A DNA stretch of 64,000 nt from Phalacrocorax aristotelis (Eukaryota; Chordata; Aves; Suliformes; Phalacrocoracidae), in the NCBI RefSeq assembly GCF_949628215.1, contig NC_134279.1, positions 63,347,766-63,411,765 of the forward strand. Reading direction: 5' to 3'. The notes below the pieces were generated by a model. That model was not told the origin of the DNA, did no database searches, and was given only the letters and a program-made list of their open reading frames with translations. Below are positions 26,721-39,400 of the stretch, piece after piece (within the stretch, counting starts at the first letter, position 1; every line of letters begins with the position of its first letter). The position numbers and the translations under genes were made by a program.

Positions 26721-29700
26721 AAGTTAAGTGAAATCAAGTAAAAATGCACTTCAAAAGTATCCATGGATAAATTGCCATGGGAGCCTTCCACCTTCTGTTC
26801 TTGCTTCTGGTGTGCTCAGGCAAGGAGCACATTCACACTCATGTAGAGAATTTATACTCCCTGCATTTACAAAGTGGCTCCATTTTATTTCAAAGAATCG
26901 TTTGGGGAAGAAAGTTATACTCACTGTGAGTAAAGGATGCTTTCAACTCAAAACACTGCAATAAGCCAATCTTAGAGGAAAAAAAAAAAAAAGGTCTAGA
27001 TAGCCCACAAGCCAAAGGCAAGCATTTAGTCAACAATTCTACTTTCTGTGAGAAGGAAAAAATAAAAATTACACTTTTTCTGACATTGAGGAGAGGTTTG
27101 CAAGCCAATGCTATAGCTGTTTCACTCTCTTTTTAAACTACTAAAAATGTAGAAAGTTTTTGGTCAAATGTAGCATAATTTTGAAAGAAATTTTGTTGTT
27201 TCTTTCCCTCGTGTTCCAACAGTTATAGCTATGTGCCCAGCTAACTCTTCCCACCTTGCCAAGAAGGACAACATCAGTCTCCAGAGTACCACTAAACAAC
27301 AGTTCTTAAAAATCCCACAGCAGCAAACCCACTATAAAATTTAAAACAAACGGTAAGCACAGAGAGAAGATCTTTCCTAAATAGTTTTCATTTAGGATTT
27401 AGGAGTAGCAATAACATACTGGCCAAGGATGACCAGGGATTGTAACGTGGGCAAAGAAAACACATACTAAACAGAAGAACTGGCATCATCAATGCTGGAG
27501 AAAAGGGGGGAAAAAATACATCTTTGGAATTCTGTACTCCCCTCCACAGCTCCAGAAAAAGATTCTAGACCCCAAATGTCTGATCTCCTAAAAAATCTAC
27601 TTTAATTGCCCCTCCTCCTGAAAGCATTTATTGCCTTTTTTCCCCCCTGTAATCCAAAGTTCAGAAACACTGTCATGAGGACACAAGAGATTATGCTTAA
27701 ATTTTATTACATTGGGTAACAAAGAAATTATATCCAATGTTCTAAAACAAAATTATTTGAATAAGAGTATCTAGGGCAGAGCTTTTGTCAAAGTGTTAAT
27801 CTAGGTAACCGTCTAACTGTCAGACCAGCTCAATCCTTCTAGGTTTTACAATGCACCTGACAGATAGAACCCACACTTGCTCAGCATAGGCATACATATT
27901 TTAGCTTAAGAGAGTTGTTTCCTTACAAAGGTGTGTGAAGTGTCCCAGCTTCATGTTTAACATGCATTTTGTGTTAGAATTTAACTCCTCCGTACGCAAA
28001 GAATTTGACATTATGCTGGTGGAAAGATTAACTCTTCCCAACCTCAACCTCTCGTAGGAGACTATGCGTCTGTGGCAGTTCATATACATTCCCAAAAAGG
28101 TGCTCCAAGTATCAGCATTTCACAGCAATTCTACTTTACAAAATATTCTACAGCTTCTGAGTCAAGCAGTTTTTATGAAGAAAGGCTTTTTTCCCCCCCT
28201 CTCTTAAAAAACACAGGTTATGAATTCTACCTGCTTACTAATAAATTTGACACTATTAGAAAAATAAGGCAGCTGACTTAGAAAACAAGAATTATTCACG
28301 CTGGGGAGCTATACATCATTAACCATTTTTGTTTCTTAATCTTTTTTTCTTGTGCCATAGATAGAACAATTCTGCCACCTAGAGTAAAATCCAGGACCAA
28401 GATAAAAAGATTTGGTGAACATGCACTATCTGCTTAGCTAATTTGAAATGGAAGAGATACCTTCCGTGGCAGATAATTAAATGCAAATATTATGGGTTTA
28501 TTCAAGTTTTTTAAATCGTGCTACAAAATATTTAGTAGGCTGCTTGCTATCAAAATCAGCAGCATTGCCAGAGAACTAGGTGAAATATATGATAAATACA
28601 GTTTAGATAATTTACATTTTTATTGGCCCTTTCATTACACACATCTCCAAATATTTCCAAAACTTCACAAAGTAGTTATCCATTTCCCCTTATAAATGGG
28701 ACAGAATTCCTTTAATAAGGCTTTAAATTAGGAATTGGTCTATTTGTGCAATTCAGGAAATCGTAACCCAATTTAACAGAAAAATGGTTCCAGTTCATAT
28801 ATATATATATCTCACATTTCCAAATACCTCTGATGCCAAAAAATGCTGCCAGTTGATATGTAAAACACTGTCCATTAGCTGGGAGGGAAGAAGTGAGGTA
28901 ATAGCAAGGCAAATCAATTCTTTACAGAGAGCTGATGATCCTTAGTCTAATTTATATAAAAGCTAGGATTTTAGCATTAGATTAATAAGAATTAATGCAT
29001 CTAACTCCAGTTCTCTGTCTCATAAGGGTGAGGAACTGATGTCTCCTTGGATATGAATCTGTGGTTTTAAAGATTCAGATAAATTTAAAGCAATAAATCA
29101 TCCTATTCTGAGGGCTGAAAGGACATATGCTGAGCTCTTCCGTGAGCAGTTATGTCAAAGTACCAAATAGCATATAATTTTTCCTCTAGTGACTGAAATA
29201 CATTTGTCATCATGGTAGGAAGATATCTACTTCCAACTAATCAGATGAAAGATATTATTTTCTTCCTCTCTCTCAGGCAGAGGAAAACACCCTATGGAGG
29301 GTATGCAAGGTTAATCTCCTGGCTCACCAAGCGCTGGTTGAAAAGGCATGGCCTCTGAAGGGAATTCTTGTCAAGTTCTGGACATAACCTCTGAATCACA
29401 AAATCTTTAAAATATTTGTTGCTTGAAGCCAGGAGGGTTTGCCAGATAAAGCATCTGTCTTTCTGCAGTTCTTTTCCATAAACACCTGCTATTCCTGGAG
29501 TCTAGATAGTGAGATAGCTGGACCTTGGCACAACCCATCACGGCCATCCTCATGTGGTTGGTTTTGAGATAGGAAAAGCATCAAGAATGAGGTGTTGCTG
29601 GAACTAAAAATAGCTTGTGCTTATTGGCAATAATATGTTGCACCGCATGCACATAGCACACTTCATCTGAGGATCCAAGTGTTTTGCAAACATTAATTAA

Positions 29701-30489
29701 GCTCTGCACTGCTGTTATGATTCACAGAATGCCATTATCACACCCAAGGGATGCAGGAAAGTGAGGCATCGAAGCAAAGTATAGGGAAGCAAGCCCTTGA
29801 AAACACAATGACTCTAGTTTCATTTCAGATCACATCAACCTACATTCATCTCAGGACAAGGAAAGTAAAGTCAATGATTACTCAGAACAGAGCATTCCAT
29901 TTTTATATGATTTGTGAAGCACAGATACTTTAAAAAAGTACTGGTTTCTTCTGACCATTCTTCCTTTTCTTGTCACTTGTGGGATTGTATATTATTAACA
30001 CTTCCCAGTCTTATTATTTCTGTTTATCCTGACCTCTTCTCTTCCTAATCCTGAGTACATTCACCTTTCTTTTCAAATCTGCTACTCTTGACCTGCTTCA
30101 AATCATTTGTCCTTTGAGTATCACATTTCCTCCAAACACCTTATCCCTCACGTTCTTTCTCTTGACATTTCCTCCCAAAAGTCAGAGAACATTTTCCTCT
30201 CTCAACCTTTACCACATTTCTCAATACTGCACTAATCGTTTCTGACTCCCTGGAGAGCAAACTACTTTCTATTTCTAGGAACAGGGATTAAATAGGCACA
30301 GTGGAACTCGAGAGCAAAGAGTGGCAACCAACTTTCATTATCCTCCACTGTTTCTCTTCTCATCTCCATTAAAGCAGAAACACACTAAAGGACATGTCCT
30401 CAGAGTTTCAATAACTGGTTAGTTTTGTGTTGTGATGCACGCCAACGCTCACAGCATGCAGAACAGACATTAAGACTTAGAGGTCCACA
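26721..30489. other. Non-coding DNA, no gene seen
   Basis: AT-rich, with a short (AT)n run at about 28,797-28,810. A possible trace of an ancient SINE/LINE at 29,651-29,790 is listed separately. No coding or RNA gene is supported. Confidence 0.6.
29651..29790 (+). repeat. Possible trace of an ancient amniote interspersed repeat
   Basis: The sequence has the cadence of old MIR/L2/L3-type repeats: a GTTTTGCAAACATTAATTAA segment followed some 60 bases later by GGAAAGTGAGGC. The match is by eye and weak. Confidence 0.3.
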
Positions 30490-30492
30490 TGC

Positions 30493-31830
30493 AGTTACAG
30501 GGCTATGATCTCACCGGGACCATGGAAACATGGAGGGATAGCTCACGCAACTCAGCTGCTGCAATGAGTGGGTACAGGGCACAACAGCAAGGAGGTGGAG
30601 TTGCCCTTGATGTGAGAGCACTGCAGTGATGCATGGAGCTCTGCATGGGGATGGGTGATGAGCCAGCTGATGGCTTATGGGTCAGAATCATTGGGCAGAT
30701 CAAAACTGGTAATGTTGTGGTGAGTGCCTGCTACCAACCACCTGATCAAGAGGAAGTATTGGATGTTGTGGCCTTCTTCAGACAAATGAAGAAGCCTCTC
30801 ATACACAGGCCCTGGTCCTCATGCAGACTTTGACCACCCCAATATCTGCTGGAGGGACAATACAGTAGAGCATAAGCAGTTGAGGATGTTTCAGGAGTAC
30901 ACTAATGACGACTTCCTGACACCAGTAATCAAGCAGCCAACAAGGGACTTTATACTTACAAAGAACGAATTGGTCAGGGGTGCTGTGATTTAATCTCCAT
31001 AGGCAGCTCAGCCCCACCTATCTGCTTACTCACTCCCCCCACAGAGGGATGAGAGAGAGAATTGGAAGGGTAAAAGTGAGAAAACTTGTAGGTTGAGACA
31101 AAGACAGCTAAATAAGGGGTGGAAAAACAAGAAAAAAAACATGCAAAAGCAATTGCTTAGCACCAGCCAGCTGATGCCCAGCTAGTCCCCAAGCAACAGC
31201 AACCCCTGGAAAACTCCTCCCCAGTTTTATTGCTAAGAACAATGTTGTAATGGTTTGGAATATCCCTTTGGTCAGTTGGGGTCGGCTGTCCCAGCTGTGT
31301 ACTCTCCCAGCCTCTTGCCACCTCCAACTTACACACTGTGTGGGGCAGAGTGAGAAACAGAGAAGGCCTTGACACTGTGTTAGCACTCTTCAGCAACAGT
31401 GAAAACGTTGGTGTGTTATCAGCATTGCTTTGGTCGCAAATCCAAAACATACCACCTTACAGGCTGCTATAAAGGAAATTAACTGCATCCCAGCCAGACC
31501 CAGTACGGGGGATGTGAAGGCTGGTGGCAGCCTTTGGCTGCAGCAACCACGAGGTGTGGAGTTCCCTCCTGTCTGGATCCTGAACAAGGCAAACAGAAGG
31601 ATCCTGAACTCCAGGAAAGCTGACTTTGGCCTGTTCAGGGGCCTGCTTGGAGGACTAACATAGAGTATGGTCCTGTAGAAAAGAGGGGTTCAGGAGAGCT
31701 GTTTGATTCTTTTGAAGGGTCACTTCCCCCAGGCTCAGGAATTGTCTGTCCCAACATGAAGAAAGCCAAGCAAAGTTGGCAGGAAACCTGCACAGATGAA
31801 CAGGGTGCTCCTGACAAAACTCAGCTTTCA
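30493..31830 (+). pseudogene. CR1 ORF2 endonuclease remnant, interrupted by the LTR
   Basis: The product would have been the apurinic-type endonuclease that nicks target DNA for CR1 retrotransposition. Recognisable motifs in order are TMETWRDSS, GYR, GGGVAL, CYQPPDQ, NICW, then, after the LTR, GGSLG, FPPVW and FGLFRGLLG. The frame shifts several times, the GDFN catalytic motif has decayed (it reads near ADFD), and 527 bp of LTR breaks the domain. It is non-functional. Similarity is to the endonuclease part of the CR1 copy at 61 kb. Confidence 0.75.
30981..31507 (-). mobile_element. Solo LTR inserted into a CR1, minus orientation
   Basis: Read on the minus strand it begins at a decayed TGTGCTGG (now CGTACTGG), keeps GGCTGGGATGCAG, a GTGTCAAGGCCTTCTCTG segment and the GACCCCAACTGACC core, and ends TTAAATCACAGCA, so it is colinear with the LTR at 14,008. 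Flanking bases are AGGGG on the left and GGGGG on the right, a likely decayed 5-bp target duplication. CR1 endonuclease sequence resumes directly on both sides, proving insertion into a pre-existing CR1. No internal retroviral sequence is present. Confidence 0.8.
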
Positions 31831-33060
31831 AAAGGAAACGTAACTAGTGATAGTAGCAGGGACAGGTGACCCAGGAAGAATACTGAGACACTGTCCGAGC
31901 GTGCAGTGACTAAGCCAGACCCTACACAGTGGTACACAGTGAAAGGACACAAGATAATGGCCATAAATTCAAAACAGGAATTTCCATTCAAAGCAAATAC
32001 TGTTTTTACACTGGGGGTGATCACACACTGGTATGGGTTGCCCAGAGAGACACTGTGGAGTCTCCACCTGCGGAGATACTCAGAACCAGAACTGAACACA
32101 TTCATGAGCAACCTGCTGTAGGTGACCCTGCCTTCAGCAGGGGTGTTGGATTAGACAGTCTCCAGGGGCTCCTTCTGATCCTAAAAGTTATGTGGTCTGA
32201 GATCCATGTTCTGGGGGCTGAATAAGGTGGAAAAAAATTAAAGGAAACTGACTGTTCCTCAATATGCTTCAAAATTATCATATGGAAAGAGATCAGAGAT
32301 TGTTAGACCTTCTCAGGAAACGCACCCTAACTGCAATCCACCAGCAGGTTAAGCCGTCAGTCATCTCACCCAGAATAAGATACCAGAATACTTTTGAAAC
32401 GCTAGGTAGGCCTGCTGAGCATGTTGAGTTCCAATGAAGTCAAGCTGCAAGGCTTGCCCAGGAAAGGAAACACAAACTCCAGAAACAGGGACTATGCTTC
32501 AGCAGACCACACATGTTAATATTTTCAGGTAATGAGCAGCAATAACAGGATAAGCTTGAACATTCCTCTCTCCTATTACTGTGTACTCCATTGATTTATA
32601 GCTGTTTAGAGAAGAACTAGCAACACAGATGTGAAATACATATAGAGCACTGTTGAAAGTCTTTGTGATTGTTCCATACCACTTACACTTCACTTTCTCA
32701 GTACATTTGTGTACTTTCCTTCCCCCTCATCGTGTCATTTTATGAAATTCCTTGTTTAAGATGAAGGAAGGTCAAATCTGCTTTTTATATTATACTCTTT
32801 CGTGGCTTTTCATTTTAGTTCCAACTCACCATTCCTGCCCCCACCCCCCCCAATGAATAGGTTAGAGTATCCTGAAAGACAGAGCAGAGTTTTATGTAGC
32901 TTTGAAAATCAAGAATTCCCTTTGCAAGACAAAATGCTTAGCTTTCAGGAGAGTTTTATCCCTTGGTCTGGTGAATTACTAATAATATCTAGAATTCATA
33001 ATAGTACTTTCAATTAACAGAAGCTTAACATCCGTTCAACCCCTTGCTGGAAGCCAGTCA

Positions 33061-33165
33061 CTATTGCCCTTATTTTACAGAACAAGTGAACTGTCTAATT
33101 AAAAGTTACAAAGCACATTTGTGACAATAAGAACTAGATTTCAACTTCGTGTCTGGAGCTTAACT
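33061..33165 (+). repeat. Possible ancient MIR/CORE-SINE-like fragment
   Basis: The run CTATTGCCCTTATTTTACAG followed by AGTGAACTG, then CAAAGCACA and GAACTAGATTTCAA keeps the order seen in MIR/L2-type tails (TTTTACAGATGAG, AACTGAGGC, AAGGTCACA, AGAACCCAG). Divergence is high and the call is by eye. Confidence 0.4.
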
Positions 33166-33353
33166 AAGTGTATTATGTTATCTATTTGTATTTTTTAAAG
33201 CAAAGATCCAAAGGTACTACCATTGTCAAAACTTGCCTTTGAAGGGCCAGAAAACAACAGAAATCTTTCACTGCCAAGTGACAACAGACAAAACAGAATT
33301 TTTCACTTGAAAGATTGCTCTAAGGTGTAAGTGGGAATTTATATGGATCCTTA

Positions 33354-33413
33354 GCCATATATTTATTTTATATATGTGTGTAGATATATATATATAAAAA
33401 ACATACACACAGT
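33354..33413. repeat. TA/CA-rich microsatellite
   Basis: A run of alternating T and A with a central (AT)n tract and short TGTG and ACAC ends. Confidence 0.8.
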
Positions 33414-36400
33414 TAGCTGAAGTTAAGTTTGAAGCAGACAATGTCAGTTTTCTGTTAAGGGCATGTGGGTGCTTGTTTTTCTTCCCTGTCTTACTACTGA
33501 GAAGATTGCCATGCTAGGTAGTAGCTATTTCTTTTAGACGGAACCTGGCTGAGGTGCTCTGGGTTGGTTCCTATCAGGTAAGGCCCTCAAAACATACAAA
33601 GCACAATCAGTAGCAGTCTAGGCAGAACGATCAAATACTAACTTGGAGGGCACTGGGAAAGCTCAGCTGGGGCTGCTTTATCCGGCTGCTGGCACAGAAA
33701 AGAACAAAGTCCTACTGGTTCATTAAAAGCAGCTTTGAAAGGCCTGTAGTTTTGCAGAGTATTTCAAGAGCAGCCATCACCACATAAGAGGAAGAAGGCT
33801 GTGTAAGTAAAGTTCAGGAAGCAAACTTCTTGACAGCTGTGAGGAAGACATTATTGCTATGCTTTGCCACTGAAAAACAAAAATAAAGAACACCACACTA
33901 CCTCATTTTCACTAAGGACAGATTTGCAATAGTGCAAATTATATGTAAGTTATATTCTTACACTACAAAGACAAAAAGTGCAGTGTCATACACAGCAGCC
34001 ATTTTCTATGTATTTCTACAATCCAATTCTACAGTACTGTGGACTGAAAGTGTAAATAAAAATTCAGCAATCCTGGTTGCACTTCCAGCATGACTTAGCA
34101 AGAATTTGCTGATTTAGCCTGACCATATCCTACTACCAGAGATGGGGGCAGAAGTGCAATAGAAACATTAGTAATCAACTTATTGGAAGACACATGATTT
34201 GGAAGAAATGCCCAAGGTAACTTGCAAGAGCTATAATTTCAAGTTGGCAAGATGATGGAGCACTATTTAATTGTTTCAAATGTATAGGATACTATTTTAA
34301 ATCAACTTAAACACCACAGGTGTGGGTAAATCTTTCTGGTGTCCATACACCAGTAAGCTATAAAAATTCAAGGAGGCTTCTGAGTATAGATTCACAATCC
34401 AACAATATTTTCCTGAAAAGTAATACCAACGTAATCTTTGAATTCCCACCTTTTCTGTATTCTCTCTCCTCCAAATTCCTGATGGCTGTAACTACACCCT
34501 ACAGCAGAGTACTGACCAAAGCAGGTGTCCTTTGCTGCTACAATCCCCTCTTTTCTGCATGGAAGTGCATCCCCAAAATCTTCGGTAGGCAAATTATTAA
34601 TGGGATGTATCATGAACATAGCACTAAACCAATGATTCACCAGTGCAAGACTCTCAAAAAAAGAAAGAAGTGAACAGCTAGTGTTTCAGCAGAATTCAGA
34701 CTGCATTTAAAGTGAGGGAACTGTTTGTTTAATTTCCAAGTCTTCCTGTTCAAATGTTTGACTTCTCCCAAACAGGGAATACAGTAAGAAATAAAAGGCT
34801 TTTTCACAAACAGCTAAGAAATTGAGCCGCCTGCTTAGTTTATACAATTCTTTGTAGAGAAGTCATCCTCTAATGTGCATACTAATTTTCCCTTGTGAAA
34901 AGGAGCAGCAATAATAACCAACAAGTTGAATGTTAGCATATTTGCGACCTAGCTGTCAAATCAAAATGTGCGAATTACAGTGCTGCTTTCTCATTGATGT
35001 TCAAAATTTAACATATGCCAGCTTACACAGTGCTTGGAGATGAAGAGCATCTTTAAAGGGATTGGAAAACATACGCCCCCTTCTCCCTCTGGAACATAAG
35101 AAGAAAATTAACGTTTGGTTGTAATGCAACAAAATCAATCACAGCTCTTTGATAATAGGTTTGTCTGAGCTCCCCTGGAAAATAGGACACCTGAGAATTC
35201 TTAACTACAGTAGACAGAAATCCAAAAGAGCCTTTGCACTTGCAGCAAATTAGTGCCCAGGAAGGCTGAATTATTTCCATACAAATCTCAGAACAGTTTG
35301 GTTCCACAGGAATACTGAAAGATCTGGCAGAAGCCAAAAGGACAAGAGGATCATCTGAATCAAAATACATGACCTTTTGCCTACAGATGCGTATGGCAGG
35401 TAAGCAGCACGGGGCAAATATTCCTCCTGAGTTTGGCAAAGGATATATCTAAGACAATCTAGAGAAAGGCATGAACAAGTCCATGTTGCTGGGGATCTTA
35501 TGCTTAATTTTAATAGCTGCAGATAAAACGGGGGGCATAAGCAGCACAGCTATGTTGTCTGCTATACACTCAGGAGCAAGGCATGTGGAAGTATATGGTC
35601 TTTCACTGTGTTTAGAGAAAATGCCAGCAGGAGTTTCTACTTCTGTGCAGCTCCCCTTTGCAGGACTCCTGCAGGACCTTTATTTTTAAATTACAGGATC
35701 TCCAGATAATCCTCAAATTATTAGCATTCAATGTCATTAATGAGGGCTCTGAACAGCAGCAGTCTTTTCAGACATGTGAAAGAGCCTGGTTTGGTTTCCT
35801 CTATAGCTTGCTCTCATGCTGAATACTACACTACATCTCTCAATGTGATTGATTCAAAAAGAAAAAAGTTAGCTCTTATAAGAGAAATTAGCAGCTAATT
35901 ATTACCCTTGCACAACTGGCCATACTTTAAATATCTTTATCACTGTATTTTCTACACACCCAATTCCAGTCCTGACATGGTGCATGTTCAAGTTGATTAG
36001 CAACTCAGCACCAAATTCTACATTGGGCTGCCAACTCTTCCCCAAGTTCTAAATTACATCTAGAGCATTCTAGGGTAAAGTAGTTGACATTTCTAACACA
36101 CGTTTATCAAAACTCATCATCTAATCACTCTTCTACACTTGTTTATACATATTCCATCTTTCCCATCTTTAATGGAGTTAAATACCAATAAATCTAACAT
36201 GGAGCCTTGAGGTGCCTTCACTGTTCCCATCAGCTATGCAAGCATATTACTCCTTTTAGTTTCTTAACTCTTGGATGCTGTGACATGAACACATTCTTTT
36301 GTAGCCCTCTGCAAGAGGAACGACTGTGTTTTCCTTTATTCTCACTACTTTGGAATGTTGAAGGACAAAGTAATATTATTTTTTTCTTTTAAAGAAAATT

Positions 36401-39400
36401 ACCTCATTCAAGACTGCAGTAACTAGAGTTCCTTCAAGGCTTTTTCTTAATTTATATTGACATAATTTAGATAGAAAAAGCCTCAATATTTTGGTGAATG
36501 AGAGTTTTCTCCACTCTCTACAGAGCCTCAACTAGTATACTTGCCTATGGCTAGTCTTAGCAATGGCACTGAGTAGCTACAGCAGTTGACTCAGACACGT
36601 GATCCCTAGCAATGCCCAGCAGCTCTGGCCAGACCTGCCAGGAATGAAGTGTTCCAGGCTTGACAAAACAAAATCAAAAAAAAAACTTTTAACTTGCCAA
36701 AAAAACTTAGGTGTGCCTGTAACATGAGGAGATACAGCAAAGCAGCAGAGGAATCCCAGGCCCGATTTAGACAATGGAGGTTGCAGCAGTACACTTAAGG
36801 CATAAATTGCACTGCAAAAACTGTTCTTTACATTACACAAGACAAGAAGAGGTCGGATTTACTACAAAACATAACTTCATGTTTAGGTAAACTCTGGGAG
36901 TGATGGGTTGAGCAGCTTATCAAGAGAAATCAAGATCACTAATACACAACTAATTGTTATATTTAGCTATTTTACACTAGAAAACTTGTCTTAAAAGGAT
37001 ATATTCTTTCCTATTTGAAGTTTCTCAATAGAGGTTATTGAGCTCGGGATTTGTTTTTTTTTTTTTTACTTCTACATATTAAATTTGAAGGGTTTGCTGT
37101 TTACAAATCTGAAGACATACATCAAAGCAGAAAGTACACAGTTGAAGCACATCTTTGGCTGAACAATTCAGCAATGCCTAGACATATGAATGCAAGGACT
37201 TTTTAAAGTGTTATGAACCTCATTAGAAAAAGTCCACATTCAGAATCCCTTTGCTTGTTCGGAACTGGTGATACAATAACTTCATCAACTTCTGTCAAAA
37301 CTTGGTGTTTCTTTCTTATGCCTCTGCTGCTTCTTCCACCCTTGACAGAAATTAATCAAAATCTCTGGCAATGTGAGCTACAGTTATCCAGGCTGTATAT
37401 GCTCTAAATAGGCAAGAGCATATTAAAGAAAGAAGACACTTTAACACCACAGGGTTTGGTGGTTGGGTTTTGTTTTTTCCTTGTAGTGATTTGGGGTAGA
37501 TCTTGGCGCATTCCTGGAAGATAACATCAGATATACCATTGGAGACAGGATATTACTTCTGATATTTTATTCATCTTTCTGAAACTATTTAATCTAAAAT
37601 TGCTACAAGAAGATTAACACATTCTGTAGGTTGAGCAGAAAGCAGAATGGATTTTTTTCCCCCCCACAAAACCGTATTTTCATTCAGAATCGTCTTCAGG
37701 ATTTTCTCTCTACACCTTAAAAACAGGCTATACTTCTGAAAGCAGGAGTAAGGGAGGGGAAGGGGTGGGGGGGAAATGTGCTCCAGCAATTACATAGCCT
37801 GTGTTTGAACTTCCCTTGGATATACCTCATCTTCCCAATTGTTCTTCCAGACTCCTGCATTTCAGAGTACAAATAACGGCATACTCTTTCTCTTAGGCCC
37901 CTGTCTATGTATTCATATGCCGTCACCCACATGCTCTAATAGTGACTTAAAATTTCTGCCATATTTTCCTATTGCTAAGCCTCCTCTGTATAAAACCAAT
38001 GAGAACGACAGAACAAGTAGCTTTGTAAGATGTAAGTAGTATACAGAACAACTGGAAATCCAGCATGAGGTTCGGAAATTACTTCCCGAATATTATCGGC
38101 CACTAGCTGAAAGATAAGACCTCTTAGAATACAGTCAAACCTGAGCCTTCAGAACTTTAACTATGCTTATATTTTAGATTCATGAGTTTGCCATTTAACT
38201 TCCTCTTTGAAACACTGGGTAAGTAGTGATAATTTTAAGAACAGGAGAGAAACAGGATTGAACCAGACAAGTACCGCAGCATTAAGCTGACAGGAAACTC
38301 ACCTAAACTTTACTTCAAATATAATAAATTCCTTGAATAAAGAAATATTTTCCACTGTATAGCTATGTTAGTGGATACTTAGCACATCCTTAGAAGGCAC
38401 TCAAAAAGAACAGGGAGTCTGGGAGACCTTTATGAAGCTGACCCAGAACAGGCTTAGCCAGGAGCACTCTCTCCCCGGGAACAGCTCAACACCTGAAGGA
38501 CCTTAACGAGAGACAACCTGTCCTATTTCAAGCCTATTCCACATTCTCCATCTCACCAAGGGCAAACAGGAAGCTATAGATTTTCACAAGCAATGTTATC
38601 ACCCAGTGGAATTGGTAAAACTGTCAGTTCAAAAGCCTAAATTTGGCAGGATAAGGAAGTGGACTTTAATTCAGCGGTAATCAAAAGCAGCTCATCTAGG
38701 GGAGAAAAGAAAAAAAAAGTGACTTCAGCTTCTGAATACCAGCTCGCTGAACTTGTTAATTAACCAAAGCTCAGTAATATCCCATGGGATTAGAATGCTG
38801 TGTTCCACTTGCTTGGGTGCCAAATCTTGCAGTAAAATAAGATATCTCTTAAAAGCTATGCTGTAATAGCTCAATCAAAATTTGCAGGAGAAATTAATAG
38901 TAGGTCCTCAACAGAAAGGTGTTTAGCTCTCTGAAGATGAGAGAGCCGATTTAGGCTTTGCGAGCCTATATGCTTTTTCCATTGGAAAACAGTCCACACT
39001 GTTTAATCAAGAGCACTAAGGACAAACTGAAGTGAACCAGTGACCAGCTCACACGCACCAAGTTATAGCTTCTGAAGAGGGCTGTATTAGACAACTACAA
39101 CTGAAAGAAATTTGTATACAGATTCAATTAGCAATATCCTATTTCTATCAAGGAAAAAGTAAATATTTTGCACTCTAAGTTTTCTAAACACAATTCACAT
39201 TGATCCCACAGTCCACAGCTCTATTGTCACTCAGTCATTTCTCACTGCAATCTTATCTCTGCATAGGTGGGACTTTTGGTTACTTTTAAAAAGCTATTTT
39301 TGATGTACAGCTAGTGTTTCTTCCTTCTCAAAGTCACTACCAGTTAAAAAGAAGCATTAAACAACAGCAAGGATTTTTGGGGTGTTTTTTTTGTTGGGGG

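Larger units (their letters stand above)
30490..32205 (+). mobile_element. CR1 LINE, internally deleted and split by an LTR
   Basis: The CR1 parts are about 30,490-30,980 and 31,508-32,205. The left part encodes decayed endonuclease sequence (ETWRDSS, GGGVAL, CYQPPDQEE, FDHPNICW motifs). The right part continues the same domain (GDVKAGGSLG through ADFGLFRGLLG), then at about 31,860-31,915 jumps straight to the 3'-terminal region, so the reverse transcriptase is missing. The tail keeps GGATTAGAC and a degraded CCTTCC block. The 5' and 3' limits are approximate. The intervening 527 bp is a retroviral LTR in the opposite orientation. Confidence 0.85.

Noticed and set aside
35053..35439. 128-codon open frame, minus strand
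   Set aside because: No homology recognised and no flanking coding exons.
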